Source: Bacteroidales bacterium (GTDB lineage Bacteria; Bacteroidota; Bacteroidia; Bacteroidales; WCHB1-69). From it: a DNA stretch of 64,000 nt. The notes under the pieces were generated by a model. It was not told where the DNA came from and ran no database searches. It worked only from the letters and a program-made list of their open reading frames with translations. Positions 40,965 to 50,507 of this stretch are shown in pieces. The stretch is from assembly GCA_024400635.1 (NCBI GenBank), contig JAKSMI010000002.1:246305-310304 (forward strand), read 5' to 3'. Within the stretch, counting starts at the first letter, position 1. Every line of letters starts with the position of its first letter. The position numbers were made by a program, and so were the translations under genes.

Positions 40965-42164
40965 ATGGCAAGAGTACTTATTATTGGCGCCGGCGGTGTT
41001 GGCGCAGTTGTGGCACACAAATGTGCTTCCGTTCCTGAAGTTTTTACAGAAATTATGATGGCAAGCCGTACCAAAGCCAAATGCGACAAGATTGCAGCTG
41101 CCATCGGTGGTAACCGCATTCAAACTGCGCAGGTAGATGCCGACAATGTACAGGAAACCATCGCTTTGTTGAACAGTTACAAACCAGATTTGCTGATTAA
41201 CGTGGCACTTCCTTATCAGGATCTTCCATTAATGGATGCTTGCTTGGCCACCAAGACTAATTACATGGATACCGCCAATTACGAACCTCGTGACAAAGCC
41301 AAATTCGAATACAGTTGGCAGTGGGCATATCATGATCGATTCAAAGAAGCTGGTATTATGGCCCTCTTGGGATGTGGTTTCGATCCGGGCGTAACCAGCA
41401 TTTATACAGCATATGCTGCAAAGCACTACTTCGATGAAATGCATTATCTCGACATCGTAGACTGCAATGCCGGTGACCACGGCAAAGCTTTTGCCACTAA
41501 CTTTAACCCTGAAATCAACATTCGTGAAATTACCCAAAGAGGTAAATATTGGGAAAATGGACAGTGGATAGAAATCGATCCCATGTCCATTCATAAATCT
41601 GTTGAATATCCTAACATCGGTGAACGAGAATCTTATCTGCTCTATCACGAAGAACTTGAGTCTTTGGTTAAGAGTTATCCAACTATCAAGCGTGCTCGTT
41701 TTTGGATGACTTTTGGTCAGAAATATTTGACGGTTCTGAATGTTTTGCAGGAAGTGGGTTTGACAAGCATTAAACCCATCAACTATGAAGGCAAGGAAAT
41801 CGTTCCATTGCAGTTCTTGAAGGCTGTGCTTCCTGAACCGTCATCATTGGGTGAAGGATACAAGGGACAGACCTCCATCGGTTGCCAGATTAAGGGTATC
41901 AAAGATGGCAAACCACGTTCATATTATGTTTGGAACAACTGCGATCACGCTGCTTGTTACAAAGAAATTGGAGCTCAGGCTGTTTCATATACGACTGGTG
42001 TTCCAGCCATGCTTTGTGCCAAGATGATTCTTACAGGAAAATGGTCAGGCAAGGGTGTTTTCAATGTTGAACAATTTGATCCGGATCCGTTCATGAAGGA
42101 AATCGGCGGTTATGGTCTCCCATGGAATGAACGTATTGATGAAGAACTGCCCATTGACAAATAA
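40965..42164 (+). CDS. Saccharopine dehydrogenase family enzyme, probably carboxynorspermidine dehydrogenase
   Basis: The 399-residue product begins with an NAD(P)-binding LIIGAGGVGAVVAHKCA. GGNRIQTAQVDADN, NVALPYQDLPLMDACLATKTNYMDTANYE and GCGFDPGVTSIYTAYAAK match the carboxynorspermidine/carboxyspermidine dehydrogenase branch that makes spermidine precursors from aspartate semialdehyde and a diamine, rather than lysine-degrading saccharopine dehydrogenase. asd is in the same window, but at 18 kb distance. The decarboxylase partner gene is not present. It has its own promoter and a terminator. Confidence 0.82.
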   Translation: MARVLIIGAGGVGAVVAHKCASVPEVFTEIMMASRTKAKCDKIAAAIGGNRIQTAQVDADNVQETIALLNSYKPDLLINVALPYQDLPLMDACLATKTNYMDTANYEPRDKAKFEYSWQWAYHDRFKEAGIMALLGCGFDPGVTSIYTAYAAKHYFDEMHYLDIVDCNAGDHGKAFATNFNPEINIREITQRGKYWENGQWIEIDPMSIHKSVEYPNIGERESYLLYHEELESLVKSYPTIKRARFWMTFGQKYLTVLNVLQEVGLTSIKPINYEGKEIVPLQFLKAVLPEPSSLGEGYKGQTSIGCQIKGIKDGKPRSYYVWNNCDHAACYKEIGAQAVSYTTGVPAMLCAKMILTGKWSGKGVFNVEQFDPDPFMKEIGGYGLPWNERIDEELPIDK

Positions 42165-42194
42165 AAACTGACCTTTGATTTTTTTAATGATAAA

Positions 42195-42233
42195 ATAACG
42201 ACCGTCAGTTCTGTAAAGGCTGGCGGTTATTTT
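42195..42233 (+). terminator. Hairpin terminator before uvrB
   Basis: The arms accgtcag (42201-42208) and ctggcggt (42220-42227) pair over 8 positions with one G-T, extended by the outer ataa/ttat, followed by TATTTT. It ends five bases before the uvrB start codon, so uvrB expression must come from read-through or a promoter overlapping it. Confidence 0.65.
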
Positions 42234-42237
42234 AGCT

Positions 42238-44271
42238 ATGGATTTCAAGCTTCACTCACCTTTCGAACCTTCTGGTGACCAACCGGACGCCATCAAACAG
42301 TTGGTGGAGGGGCTGAATCGTGGCGATAAAGCCCAAACGCTATTGGGTGTTACGGGTTCGGGCAAGACTTTCACTATTGCCAATGTACTTAGCAAGGTTA
42401 ACCGGCCCGCATTGATTCTCAGTCATAACAAAACCCTTGCCGCACAGCTGTACAGCGAGTTTAAGCAGTTTTTCCCTGAAAATGCGGTTGAATATTATGT
42501 TTCATATTATGATTATTATCAACCTGAAGCTTATATACCTACTACTAATACTTATATCGAAAAGGATTTGGCTATCAATGAAGAAATTGACAAGTTGCGT
42601 ATGCGTACTACGTCCTCTTTGTTGTCGGGTCGAAGAGATATTGTTGTAATTGCTTCGGTATCTTGTATTTATGGTATTGGAAATCCTGATGATTTTGCTC
42701 AGAATGTTATTCATTTGGAGAAAGGAATGAATATTGAGCGTGACCAGTTTTTGCGAGCTTTGGTTTCGGGCTTGTATTCGCGTTCTGAATTGATGCTTGA
42801 ACCTGGTAAATTTCGTGTCAAAGGGGATACCGTAGATGTCTTTCCGCCATATAATGATACGGCTTTCCGAATCATCTTTTTTGATGATGAAATTGATGAA
42901 CTTTGGGAAATTAATCCAGTCTCGGGAGATAAAATCGGCAAACTCAGTATATTAACACTTTATCCAGCCAGTATTTTTGTTACATCTCAGGATTCGATGA
43001 ATAACGCCATTGCAGAAATCCAAATGGATTTGGAAACGCAAGTGAATTATCTTCGTTCTATAGATAAACATTTGGAAGCCAAGCGATTGGATGATAGGGT
43101 GAATTACGATATTGAAATGATGAAGGAACTGGGTTATTGTTCCGGTATTGAGAATTATTCTCGTTATTTTGATAGAAGAAAGCCTGGTGATAGACCTTTC
43201 TGCATCTTGGATTTTTTTCCTGACGACTTTGTCTTAGTTATTGATGAAAGCCATGTCACGGTTCCTCAAATTGGAGCAATGTATGGTGGCGACCGCTCGC
43301 GGAAAATTAATTTGGTGGATTATGGCTTTCGTTTGCCTGCCGCTTTGGACAACCGTCCTTTGAAATTTCCAGAATTTGAAGCTTTGATCGGACAAACGAT
43401 TTTTGTCAGTGCGACCCCGGCACAGTATGAACTTGACAAATCGGAAGGTGTTATTATTGAGCAGATTGTGCGTCCTACGGGCTTGTTAGATCCGCCTATT
43501 GAAGTGCGGCCCGCTCTCAATCAAGTGGATGATTTGTTGAATGAGATTGAACTGACCGTAGAAAAGCATCAGCGTGTTCTGGTAACGACGTTGACTAAGA
43601 AAATGGCTGAAGAATTGAGTTCCTATCTTATACGCATTGGCGTTAGAACGAAATATATTCATTCTGAAGTGGAAACTTTGGAAAGAGTTGAAATTTTGAA
43701 GGATTTACGAGCTGGTTCCATTGATGTATTGGTGGGCGTAAACCTTTTGAGAGAGGGGCTTGATTTGCCTGAAGTGGCGCTCGTGGCCATTATGGATGCC
43801 GACAAGGAAGGCTTCTTGCGAAACGAACGATCGTTGACGCAGACAGCAGGGCGTGCCGCTCGACACGTGGATGGTCGAGTCATCTTTTACGCAGACAAGG
43901 TTACAAAGTCGATGCAGGCAACAATTGACGAAACCAACCGACGTCGTGCTAAACAAATGGCTTACAACGAGAAAAATCATATCATACCCAAGACCGTTGT
44001 CAAGTCGGATACACTTCCTGATGAACTGGAAAACAGACGTTTTGAGATCCCAGAACCAGTTAAGTACAGACCAGGCGGAGAAAGTGCAAATGTGGCTGCT
44101 GAATCTGAGGCTAATTATAAAATGTATAACAGCGACCAGTTGCAGTCAAGTGCTAAAAAATTGCGAAAGCAACTTGAAATTGCGACCAAAGAATTAGATT
44201 TTATGCTGGCCGCCAAGCTTCGCGATGAAATTTTGGAAGTTGAAGCGTTATTGAAAGAATTAAACAAATAA
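42238..44271 (+). CDS. uvrB: Excinuclease ABC subunit UvrB
   Basis: UvrB verifies DNA damage and recruits UvrC in nucleotide excision repair. The product is 677 aa. The Walker A GVTGSGKT is at 37-44, the beta-hairpin region near 86-101 (YYVSYYDYYQPEAYIP), the helicase box VIDESHVT and the QTAGRAARHVDGR motif VI follow, and a UVR motif closes the protein. It is 4 bases from the nitroreductase gene. Confidence 0.98.
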   Translation: MDFKLHSPFEPSGDQPDAIKQLVEGLNRGDKAQTLLGVTGSGKTFTIANVLSKVNRPALILSHNKTLAAQLYSEFKQFFPENAVEYYVSYYDYYQPEAYIPTTNTYIEKDLAINEEIDKLRMRTTSSLLSGRRDIVVIASVSCIYGIGNPDDFAQNVIHLEKGMNIERDQFLRALVSGLYSRSELMLEPGKFRVKGDTVDVFPPYNDTAFRIIFFDDEIDELWEINPVSGDKIGKLSILTLYPASIFVTSQDSMNNAIAEIQMDLETQVNYLRSIDKHLEAKRLDDRVNYDIEMMKELGYCSGIENYSRYFDRRKPGDRPFCILDFFPDDFVLVIDESHVTVPQIGAMYGGDRSRKINLVDYGFRLPAALDNRPLKFPEFEALIGQTIFVSATPAQYELDKSEGVIIEQIVRPTGLLDPPIEVRPALNQVDDLLNEIELTVEKHQRVLVTTLTKKMAEELSSYLIRIGVRTKYIHSEVETLERVEILKDLRAGSIDVLVGVNLLREGLDLPEVALVAIMDADKEGFLRNERSLTQTAGRAARHVDGRVIFYADKVTKSMQATIDETNRRRAKQMAYNEKNHIIPKTVVKSDTLPDELENRRFEIPEPVKYRPGGESANVAAESEANYKMYNSDQLQSSAKKLRKQLEIATKELDFMLAAKLRDEILEVEALLKELNK

Positions 44272-44275
44272 AGCT

Positions 44276-44920
44276 ATGGCAGACAATTATTTGGAAAATC
44301 GATATGATGAATTTTTTGGTCCAGGCAAGAAAAAAACGGTTGTCAAAAGAGTGGGACAGTCCTTGGATACGTTATTGATGAAAAATCGCAGTCACCGCGG
44401 GTATATAAAGAATTACGTGGTCACTGAGGAAATGTTGAGGAAAATTGTTTCTGTCAACAATAAAATTCCATCGGCTTGTAATCAGCAAGCTTTGCGATTT
44501 AAGTTGGTTTTGAAAGATACGGGGTCTGATAAAGTGTTGGCTAACATCAAGATGGGAGCTGCTTTGCCAGAGTTGCATTTGCCGTTGCCTGGCACTGAAC
44601 CCGAAGCATTCATCATTATCTGCTCAACCATTCCTGAAAATAGAATGTTGAATGTTGACTTGGGTATCTCGGCGCAGAGTATGCTGCTTAAGGCTGTGGA
44701 AATGGGTCTGAATGGACTTGTCATAGGGGCTTTCAATAAGGAAAATATCAAAAACGAATTTTCTTTGCCCTATGATCCCATGCTTATTGTTGCCGTCGGT
44801 AAGGGTGCTGAAACCATCCAGTTGATAGATATTGAAGAGAAAGATGATCATCGTTATTATCGCCATGACAGGGTGCATTATGTGCCCAAAGTGAAAGTAG
44901 AGCAATTGATTTTGAAATAA
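44276..44920 (+). CDS. Nitroreductase family protein
   Basis: The 214-residue product has the nitroreductase fold: RSHRGYIKNYVVTEEMLRKIV start, NKIPSACNQQALRFKLV for FMN contacts, AFIIICST, and DLGISAQSMLLKAVEMGLNGLVIGAF. These enzymes use FMN and NAD(P)H to reduce nitro groups, quinones or other acceptors; the physiological substrate is not shown. It begins 4 bases after uvrB and is probably co-transcribed. Confidence 0.85.
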   Translation: MADNYLENRYDEFFGPGKKKTVVKRVGQSLDTLLMKNRSHRGYIKNYVVTEEMLRKIVSVNNKIPSACNQQALRFKLVLKDTGSDKVLANIKMGAALPELHLPLPGTEPEAFIIICSTIPENRMLNVDLGISAQSMLLKAVEMGLNGLVIGAFNKENIKNEFSLPYDPMLIVAVGKGAETIQLIDIEEKDDHRYYRHDRVHYVPKVKVEQLILK

Positions 44921-44977
44921 GAAAATAATTACATATTTTATCGTATTTTTATTTGTTATTTTTAAAAAGTAGTATTT

Positions 44978-45913
44978 ATGAAGAAAATTTTATCATTTTT
45001 TTTAGTTTTGTTTATGGCAACAAATTTGTTTGCTCAAACACCTAATGTAACAACAACCATCGAAAATGTGACCGCAACTGAGGTTATGGCAGCTTTTGAG
45101 ATGAATGCGGACTGTAATGGCTACCGAGTGTATATTTCCACCGATGAAGATATGATTTTATGGACTGGAATGATGCATTGCACGGAAGAAGTTATAGTCC
45201 TGAACTGGGGAGCTCTATATAGCAGTGATACTACTCATACTTTCAATGATTTGGTGCCAGGAACCGAATATAAACTCTATGTTTTAGCTTTTGGAACCAG
45301 TGATACTGTTATGCTTAGGACTACAGTAACAACCAATACTGTCGGAGGTTCGGGTACCAGCATCATTTCCATTGCTGTGACCAATATTACCAGTACATCT
45401 GCTTTGGTAACCTGTACCCCAAATGAAGAAACGGCCCGGTTCAACGATTTCATTATCGAACAATCTTCTTTTGCTGAAATTGGGGCTGATTCTGTTATTG
45501 CAATACTTAAGGAGGATCCCAATATTCATTATGTTGAATACGAGTGGGAATGGTTGACGCTGAATCCAGGTACAGCTTATTATGCCGTGGCCATTGGTCA
45601 AAATGCGGATGGCGTATGGGGCGATATAACTAAAGTTCCATTTTCAACTACGCCTACAGCTGTCGTAAATTATAAGAACGGAGATTTTAATATTTATCCA
45701 AATCCAGCTGAAACTTCTGTGAAATTGGAAGACATTCCAAGCCATGGAAATTTGCAAGTTTGTGATTTGCAAGGCAAAATCATCTTTGAAAAAACGCTGG
45801 ATAATTCAAATATGACTATTGATTTAAGTAATGTTGCAAAGGGTGTGTATATGGTGAAAATTTCAGATGGTGATAATCATCAATGTATGGTCAAAAAACT
45901 TGTGGTGAGATAA
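44978..45913 (+). CDS. Secreted fibronectin-III-like protein with type A T9SS signal
   Basis: The 311-residue product has a signal peptide (ending NLFAQ near residue 20). Two FN3-like domains follow, about 22-120 (VTTTIENVTATEVMAAFEMN) and 123-220 (IISIAVTNITSTSALVTCTPN). A C-terminal sorting domain begins with FNIYPNPAETSV and ends KKLVVR, the type A T9SS signal. No enzymatic domain is present, so adhesion or a structural role is a guess. Confidence 0.85.
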   Translation: MKKILSFFLVLFMATNLFAQTPNVTTTIENVTATEVMAAFEMNADCNGYRVYISTDEDMILWTGMMHCTEEVIVLNWGALYSSDTTHTFNDLVPGTEYKLYVLAFGTSDTVMLRTTVTTNTVGGSGTSIISIAVTNITSTSALVTCTPNEETARFNDFIIEQSSFAEIGADSVIAILKEDPNIHYVEYEWEWLTLNPGTAYYAVAIGQNADGVWGDITKVPFSTTPTAVVNYKNGDFNIYPNPAETSVKLEDIPSHGNLQVCDLQGKIIFEKTLDNSNMTIDLSNVAKGVYMVKISDGDNHQCMVKKLVVR

Positions 45914-45925
45914 GGAAAAAATACG

Positions 45926-45960
45926 TAAATTTGCAAGTCCTTATAAAAAATCTCATAAGG
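45926..45960 (+). promoter_or_regulatory. -7 element and 5'-leader hairpin of hppA
   Basis: TAAATTTG at 45926-45933 matches TAnnTTTG. Just downstream ccttat (45939-45944) pairs with ataagg (45955-45960) around a 10-base loop and would sit at the very 5' end of the transcript, possibly protecting it. Confidence 0.5.
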
Positions 45961-46006
45961 TATTAATTTTTTGATATAAATAATTATAAATCAATAAATT
46001 GAAATT

Positions 46007-48454
46007 ATGAAAAAATTTTTGACTTGTTTGGCTCTTATGTTAAGTCCGGCGTTCATTTTTGCTAGTGAAGCCGATTTGACTTTGCCAAAATTTGATGCCA
46101 TCAGTTTTTTTAATGGTGCCGTCACTGCAAAAGCACTGTTGCTCTGGGGCGCAATCATTGTGGTTTTAGGTCTGCTCTTTGGTTTGTATCAGGCTTTGAG
46201 AATCAAGAAATTTCCTGTACACAAATCGATGAAGAGTGTGGCTAATACCATTTACACCACTTGTAAGACCTATTTGTTACAGCAGGGTAAGTTTTTGCTC
46301 ATCCTTTTCGCCATCATTGGTGCTATTATCATTTTCTATTTTGGAGTGTTGAATGGCAAAAATGTCTCCCAGGTATTGCTGATTCTTTTATGGACAATCT
46401 TGGGCATCTTGGGTTCGTATGCTGTGGCTTGGTTTGGTATCCGCATCAACACCTATGCCAACAGCCGTACATCCTTTGCTTCATTGAAAGGTAAACCTTG
46501 GGATGTCGTTTCCATTCCTCTGCAGTCTGGAATGAGCGTTGGTTTATTGTTAATCACCATCGAGTTGATAATGATGCTTATTATCCTGCTTTTCATTCCA
46601 TCTGAAAGTGCCGGCGCTTGTCTTATTGGTTTTGCTATTGGTGAATCCTTAGGCGCAAGTGCATTGCGTATAGCTGGTGGTATCTTCACAAAGATTGCCG
46701 ATATTGGTTCCGACTTGATGAAGGTTATTTTCAAAATTGGTGAAGATGACCCTCGTAACCCCGGCGTAATTGCTGACTGTACAGGTGACAATGCTGGTGA
46801 TAGCGTTGGACCTACCGCTGATGGTTTTGAAACCTACGGTGTCACTGGTGTGGCTTTGATTTCATTCATCATTTTGGTTTTGGGCAATAACGTTGAGACT
46901 CAAGCTCTTCTGATTGCTTGGATTTTCGCTATGCGTATTTTGATGGTATTTACATCAATTTTGTCTTATGGAATCAATAAGGCCATTTGTACAGCAAAAT
47001 ACAAAAATTCAAAGAATTTCAATTTTGAAAATCCTTTGACCTCTTTGGTTTGGATTACCTCAATCATTTCTATCATCGTTACTTTCTGCATTAGCTATTT
47101 ATTGCTGAACAACAATTCAGTATCGGCAAACTATGGTTGTGATTTATGGTGGCGTCTGGCTTCTATCATCAGTTTCGGCACTTTGGCAGCTGCCATCATT
47201 CCCGAACTGACCAAAGCCTTTACAAGCTCTAACAGCCGTCACGTACAGGAAGTGGTTACCGCTTCTCGTGAAGGTGGTGCTTCTCTGACCATCTTGTCAG
47301 GTATGGTAGCCGGTAACTTCAGCGCCTTCTGGAAAGGCTTGGTTATGGCTGGCTTGATGCTTGGCGGTGTCGTTGTCGCTTCCCATGGTCTCGATATTTT
47401 CGGCACTTACTCTTCAATCTTTGCCTTCGGTCTGGTTGCTTTCGGTTTCCTCGGCATGGGTCCTGTCACCATCGCTGTTGATAGTTATGGACCTGTAACT
47501 GACAATGCGCAATCAGTGTTTGAATTGTCACAAATTGAACAGATTCCTGAAATTTCTGCTGAAATTGAAAAAGAATATAACTTTACACCTGACTTCGAAC
47601 AGGGAAAATATTACTTGGAAGCTAATGACGGCGCAGGAAATACTTTCAAAGCTACTGCGAAACCAGTGCTCATTGGTACCGCTGTTGTTGGTGCGACTAC
47701 CATGATTTTCGCTATCATCATGTTGCTCAGCAAGTTCAATTTGATTCATCTAAGCCTTACCGATGCTCCGGTTATCCTTGGTTTCATCACGGGTGGTGCT
47801 GTTATCTATTGGTTCAGCGGTGCTTCAATGCAGGCTGTTACTACGGGCGCTTATCGTGCTGTTGAATTCATAAAGAAGAATATGAATTTGGATAAGGCAG
47901 AAGCTGATATCGAAGATTCTAAGACTGTTGTTAAAATCTGTACCAAATATGCTCAACAGGGTATGTGGAACATTTTTGCAGTCATTTTCTGTTTGACTTT
48001 AGCATTCGCATTCTTCGATCCTAATTTCTTTGTTGCATACTTGATTTCTATCGCAGTCTTTGGTTTGTTCCAGGCTATTTATATGGCTAATGCCGGTGGC
48101 GCTTGGGATAACGCAAAGAAAGTGGTTGAAGTTGATTTGAAAGAGAAAAATACAGAATTGCATGCCGCTACGGTTATCGGAGATACAGTAGGTGATCCTT
48201 ACAAAGATACTTCTTCAGTTGCTTTGAACCCGATTATCAAATTCTCAACTCTTTTCGGAATGTTGGCGGTTGAAATCGCCATTCACATGAAACTGAAAGC
48301 TCAGGGTCTGTTGGACGCTGCAGGCAATTATATTGCCGATGGTGAACAATTGGCAACTTCTTTTGATTACACTCCGATTATCGGTCTCGTATTCTTTATC
48401 GTAGGTTTGATATTCGTTTACCGTTCATTCTACGGCATGAGAATCAAGAAATAA
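46007..48454 (+). CDS. hppA: Membrane-bound proton/sodium-translocating pyrophosphatase
   Basis: The 815-residue product has about 16 membrane segments and hydrolyses pyrophosphate to pump H+ or Na+ across the inner membrane. GEDDPRNPGVIADCTGDNAGDSVG is the metal-PPi site; GGAWDNAKK and IGDTVGDPYKDTSS complete it. It differs from the common form: after GNTF comes Lys548, where potassium-dependent enzymes have Ala (GNTTA), and an insertion of about 25 residues precedes that motif (from QIPEISAEIEKEY). By family knowledge Lys at this place goes with potassium independence. The N-terminus looks like a signal-anchor (CLALMLSPAFIFA). It heads a run with the barrel and waaA genes. Confidence 0.93.
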   Translation: MKKFLTCLALMLSPAFIFASEADLTLPKFDAISFFNGAVTAKALLLWGAIIVVLGLLFGLYQALRIKKFPVHKSMKSVANTIYTTCKTYLLQQGKFLLILFAIIGAIIIFYFGVLNGKNVSQVLLILLWTILGILGSYAVAWFGIRINTYANSRTSFASLKGKPWDVVSIPLQSGMSVGLLLITIELIMMLIILLFIPSESAGACLIGFAIGESLGASALRIAGGIFTKIADIGSDLMKVIFKIGEDDPRNPGVIADCTGDNAGDSVGPTADGFETYGVTGVALISFIILVLGNNVETQALLIAWIFAMRILMVFTSILSYGINKAICTAKYKNSKNFNFENPLTSLVWITSIISIIVTFCISYLLLNNNSVSANYGCDLWWRLASIISFGTLAAAIIPELTKAFTSSNSRHVQEVVTASREGGASLTILSGMVAGNFSAFWKGLVMAGLMLGGVVVASHGLDIFGTYSSIFAFGLVAFGFLGMGPVTIAVDSYGPVTDNAQSVFELSQIEQIPEISAEIEKEYNFTPDFEQGKYYLEANDGAGNTFKATAKPVLIGTAVVGATTMIFAIIMLLSKFNLIHLSLTDAPVILGFITGGAVIYWFSGASMQAVTTGAYRAVEFIKKNMNLDKAEADIEDSKTVVKICTKYAQQGMWNIFAVIFCLTLAFAFFDPNFFVAYLISIAVFGLFQAIYMANAGGAWDNAKKVVEVDLKEKNTELHAATVIGDTVGDPYKDTSSVALNPIIKFSTLFGMLAVEIAIHMKLKAQGLLDAAGNYIADGEQLATSFDYTPIIGLVFFIVGLIFVYRSFYGMRIKK

Positions 48455-48471
48455 TTAACGTCCGAAAATAT

Positions 48472-49260
48472 ATGAAACTGAAATTCATCGTCGTTGTCGC
48501 TCTCGCTTTGATGCCTTGTTTGCTTAGTGGACAATCAATTAGGCCGGGTAAGGATTTTGTCGATTCGGCAGCGACGATGGTGTGGACAGAAGTCAATATG
48601 TCCTGGCAATTTCCTATGGGTGATTTGCGAGAAATGTTCAAGATGAATGGCGCAGTCGGTACAGGCTTTACTGTCAAGACCGCTTCTAACTGGACTTTCG
48701 GGATTCGTGGTAATTATTGCTTTGGTGCCGCAATGCGTGATAATAGTGTCTTGGACATTTTGAAAGACCATAATGGATATACTTATAACTCTGATGGCTA
48801 TAGCAATAAAAAGGATCTTGATACTGAAATTGAAGGGCGCTATTGGTATGCTGCAGCTGGTTTTGGAAAGGTGTTTTCCGTCAGCCGTTGGAAAAACTCT
48901 GGCATCTGGCTATATGCAGATTTTGGCATAGCACAACATAAAGTTTATCTTGGCTCACAAGTTGCGGATTATGTGCCTTTGCTTCACAACAACTACAAAA
49001 AATCTTTGGATCGCCGTTCTACAGGCTTTTGTATGTCACAGTCTATTGGCTATCTGTTTATTCAGCGCGTTCGTGTAGCTAGTTTTTATGTGGGCATAGA
49101 AATACGTGAAATGTGGACAAAACCCGATAGAAATTATATCATTGGTGTTGGCCCGACGGAAGATATGAAAACTAAATTCAGTGGGCTTTTTAGCATCAAA
49201 GCTGCTTGGTTGATTCCACTTTACGAAAAGAAAAAAGTATCTACTTTTTATATGTACTAA
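48472..49260 (+). CDS. Putative outer-membrane beta-barrel protein
   Basis: The 262-residue product has a signal peptide (MPCLLSGQ near residue 22). The mature part is a succession of amphipathic strands (VWTEVNMSWQFPMG; WTFGIRGNYCFGAAM; RYWYAAAGFGKVF; GIWLYADFGIAQHKVYLG; VASFYVGIEIREMW; SGLFSIKAAWLIPLY) with aromatic girdles, typical of a small barrel. No family name can be assigned. It lies 17 bases after hppA and 1 base before waaA, so a link with envelope or LPS assembly is possible. Confidence 0.65.
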   Translation: MKLKFIVVVALALMPCLLSGQSIRPGKDFVDSAATMVWTEVNMSWQFPMGDLREMFKMNGAVGTGFTVKTASNWTFGIRGNYCFGAAMRDNSVLDILKDHNGYTYNSDGYSNKKDLDTEIEGRYWYAAAGFGKVFSVSRWKNSGIWLYADFGIAQHKVYLGSQVADYVPLLHNNYKKSLDRRSTGFCMSQSIGYLFIQRVRVASFYVGIEIREMWTKPDRNYIIGVGPTEDMKTKFSGLFSIKAAWLIPLYEKKKVSTFYMY

Positions 49261-49261
49261 T

Positions 49262-50500
49262 ATGAGATTCTTTTATTCCATCGGAATATATTTTTATAAT
49301 GCAGCAATTTATCTTGCTGCATTATTTAATTTTAAGGCACGCCTTTGGGTACGTGGCCGGCAAAATGTTTTTGATTTTCTTCGTGAAAAATGTGAGGGTA
49401 AATCCCATATTATTTGGTTTCATTGTGCTTCTCTCGGTGAATTCGAGCAAGGTAAACCCTTGATGCAGAAATTTCGTGCGGAACATCAAGAAAGTACGAT
49501 TCTTGTCACATTTTTTTCGCCGTCAGGCTATGAAATAAAAAAGAATGATAAGGTGGCAGATATCATTTGCTATCTGCCTTCGGACACCCCATGCAATGCT
49601 AAAAGATTCATTGAAGTTGTTAAACCGGAAAAAGCCATTTTCGTTAAGTATGAATTTTGGTTTAATTATATTAATCAATTAAATATCAATAAAATAGATT
49701 TTTATTATATTTCTGCGATTTTTAGACCAACGCAGTATTTCTTTAAGCCCTGGGGGCGCTGGTTTGCTCGACAGTTGAAAAACTGTTCCTGTTTTTTTGT
49801 TCAGAATGAAGTATCTAAAAACTTGCTGAACAGTATAGGTATTGACAAAGTTAAAATTACTGGAGACACACGTTTCGATCGCGTGTATGACATCGCTCAG
49901 CAGTCGTATGAACTTGATTTTGTAAAGCAGTTCGCGGGTGATGATATAAAATTGATAGTTGCGGGTAGCACTTGGCCACCTGATGAGCAGTTGCTGAAAT
50001 GTGTATTGGGACAATTATCTTCCAACTATAAAATGATTATCGCTCCTCACGAAACTGATGCCAAACGTATAGCGCAAATCAAGGAATTATTCTCTTCATT
50101 TTCAACGGTTTGTTATACCGAAATGGGGGATAAAAATTTATCTGATTATCGTGTTTTGATTATTGATACGATAGGAATTTTGAGTAAAATCTACAAATAC
50201 AGCTATATTTCTTATATCGGTGGAGCTTTTGAAACGGGCTTGCATAACACCTTGGAAGCCGCTGTTTTTGGAGTGCCTTTGTTTTTCGGACCGCATTATG
50301 ACAAATTCGACGAAGCAGTTCGTTTGGTCAAATTGCAGGGTGCATTTTCAATTACGGATTCTCAGCAATTGGTTGATAAATGTCGAAGCTATGAGCTATC
50401 AAACGAAACTTATGAAGCGACTTGTGAGATCTGCAAAAAATTTATTCGGAGCAACTTGGGAAGCTGCTCCGAAATAATGAAGGTTTTAACAAAATCGTAA
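49262..50500 (+). CDS. waaA: 3-deoxy-D-manno-octulosonic acid (Kdo) transferase
   Basis: WaaA transfers Kdo from CMP-Kdo to lipid A at the inner membrane. The 412-residue product has an N-terminal membrane segment, then IIWFHCASLGEFEQGKPLM with the catalytic Glu, ILVTFFSPSGYE, VKYEFWFNYI, ITGDTRFDRV, LIVAGSTWPPDE, APHETD and YIGGAFETGLHNTLEAAVFGVPLFFGPHYDKF. This is a GT30 glycosyltransferase of standard length. It ends 7 bases from the convergent pgk stop. Confidence 0.95.
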   Translation: MRFFYSIGIYFYNAAIYLAALFNFKARLWVRGRQNVFDFLREKCEGKSHIIWFHCASLGEFEQGKPLMQKFRAEHQESTILVTFFSPSGYEIKKNDKVADIICYLPSDTPCNAKRFIEVVKPEKAIFVKYEFWFNYINQLNINKIDFYYISAIFRPTQYFFKPWGRWFARQLKNCSCFFVQNEVSKNLLNSIGIDKVKITGDTRFDRVYDIAQQSYELDFVKQFAGDDIKLIVAGSTWPPDEQLLKCVLGQLSSNYKMIIAPHETDAKRIAQIKELFSSFSTVCYTEMGDKNLSDYRVLIIDTIGILSKIYKYSYISYIGGAFETGLHNTLEAAVFGVPLFFGPHYDKFDEAVRLVKLQGAFSITDSQQLVDKCRSYELSNETYEATCEICKKFIRSNLGSCSEIMKVLTKS

Positions 50501-50507
50501 ATCTAAA

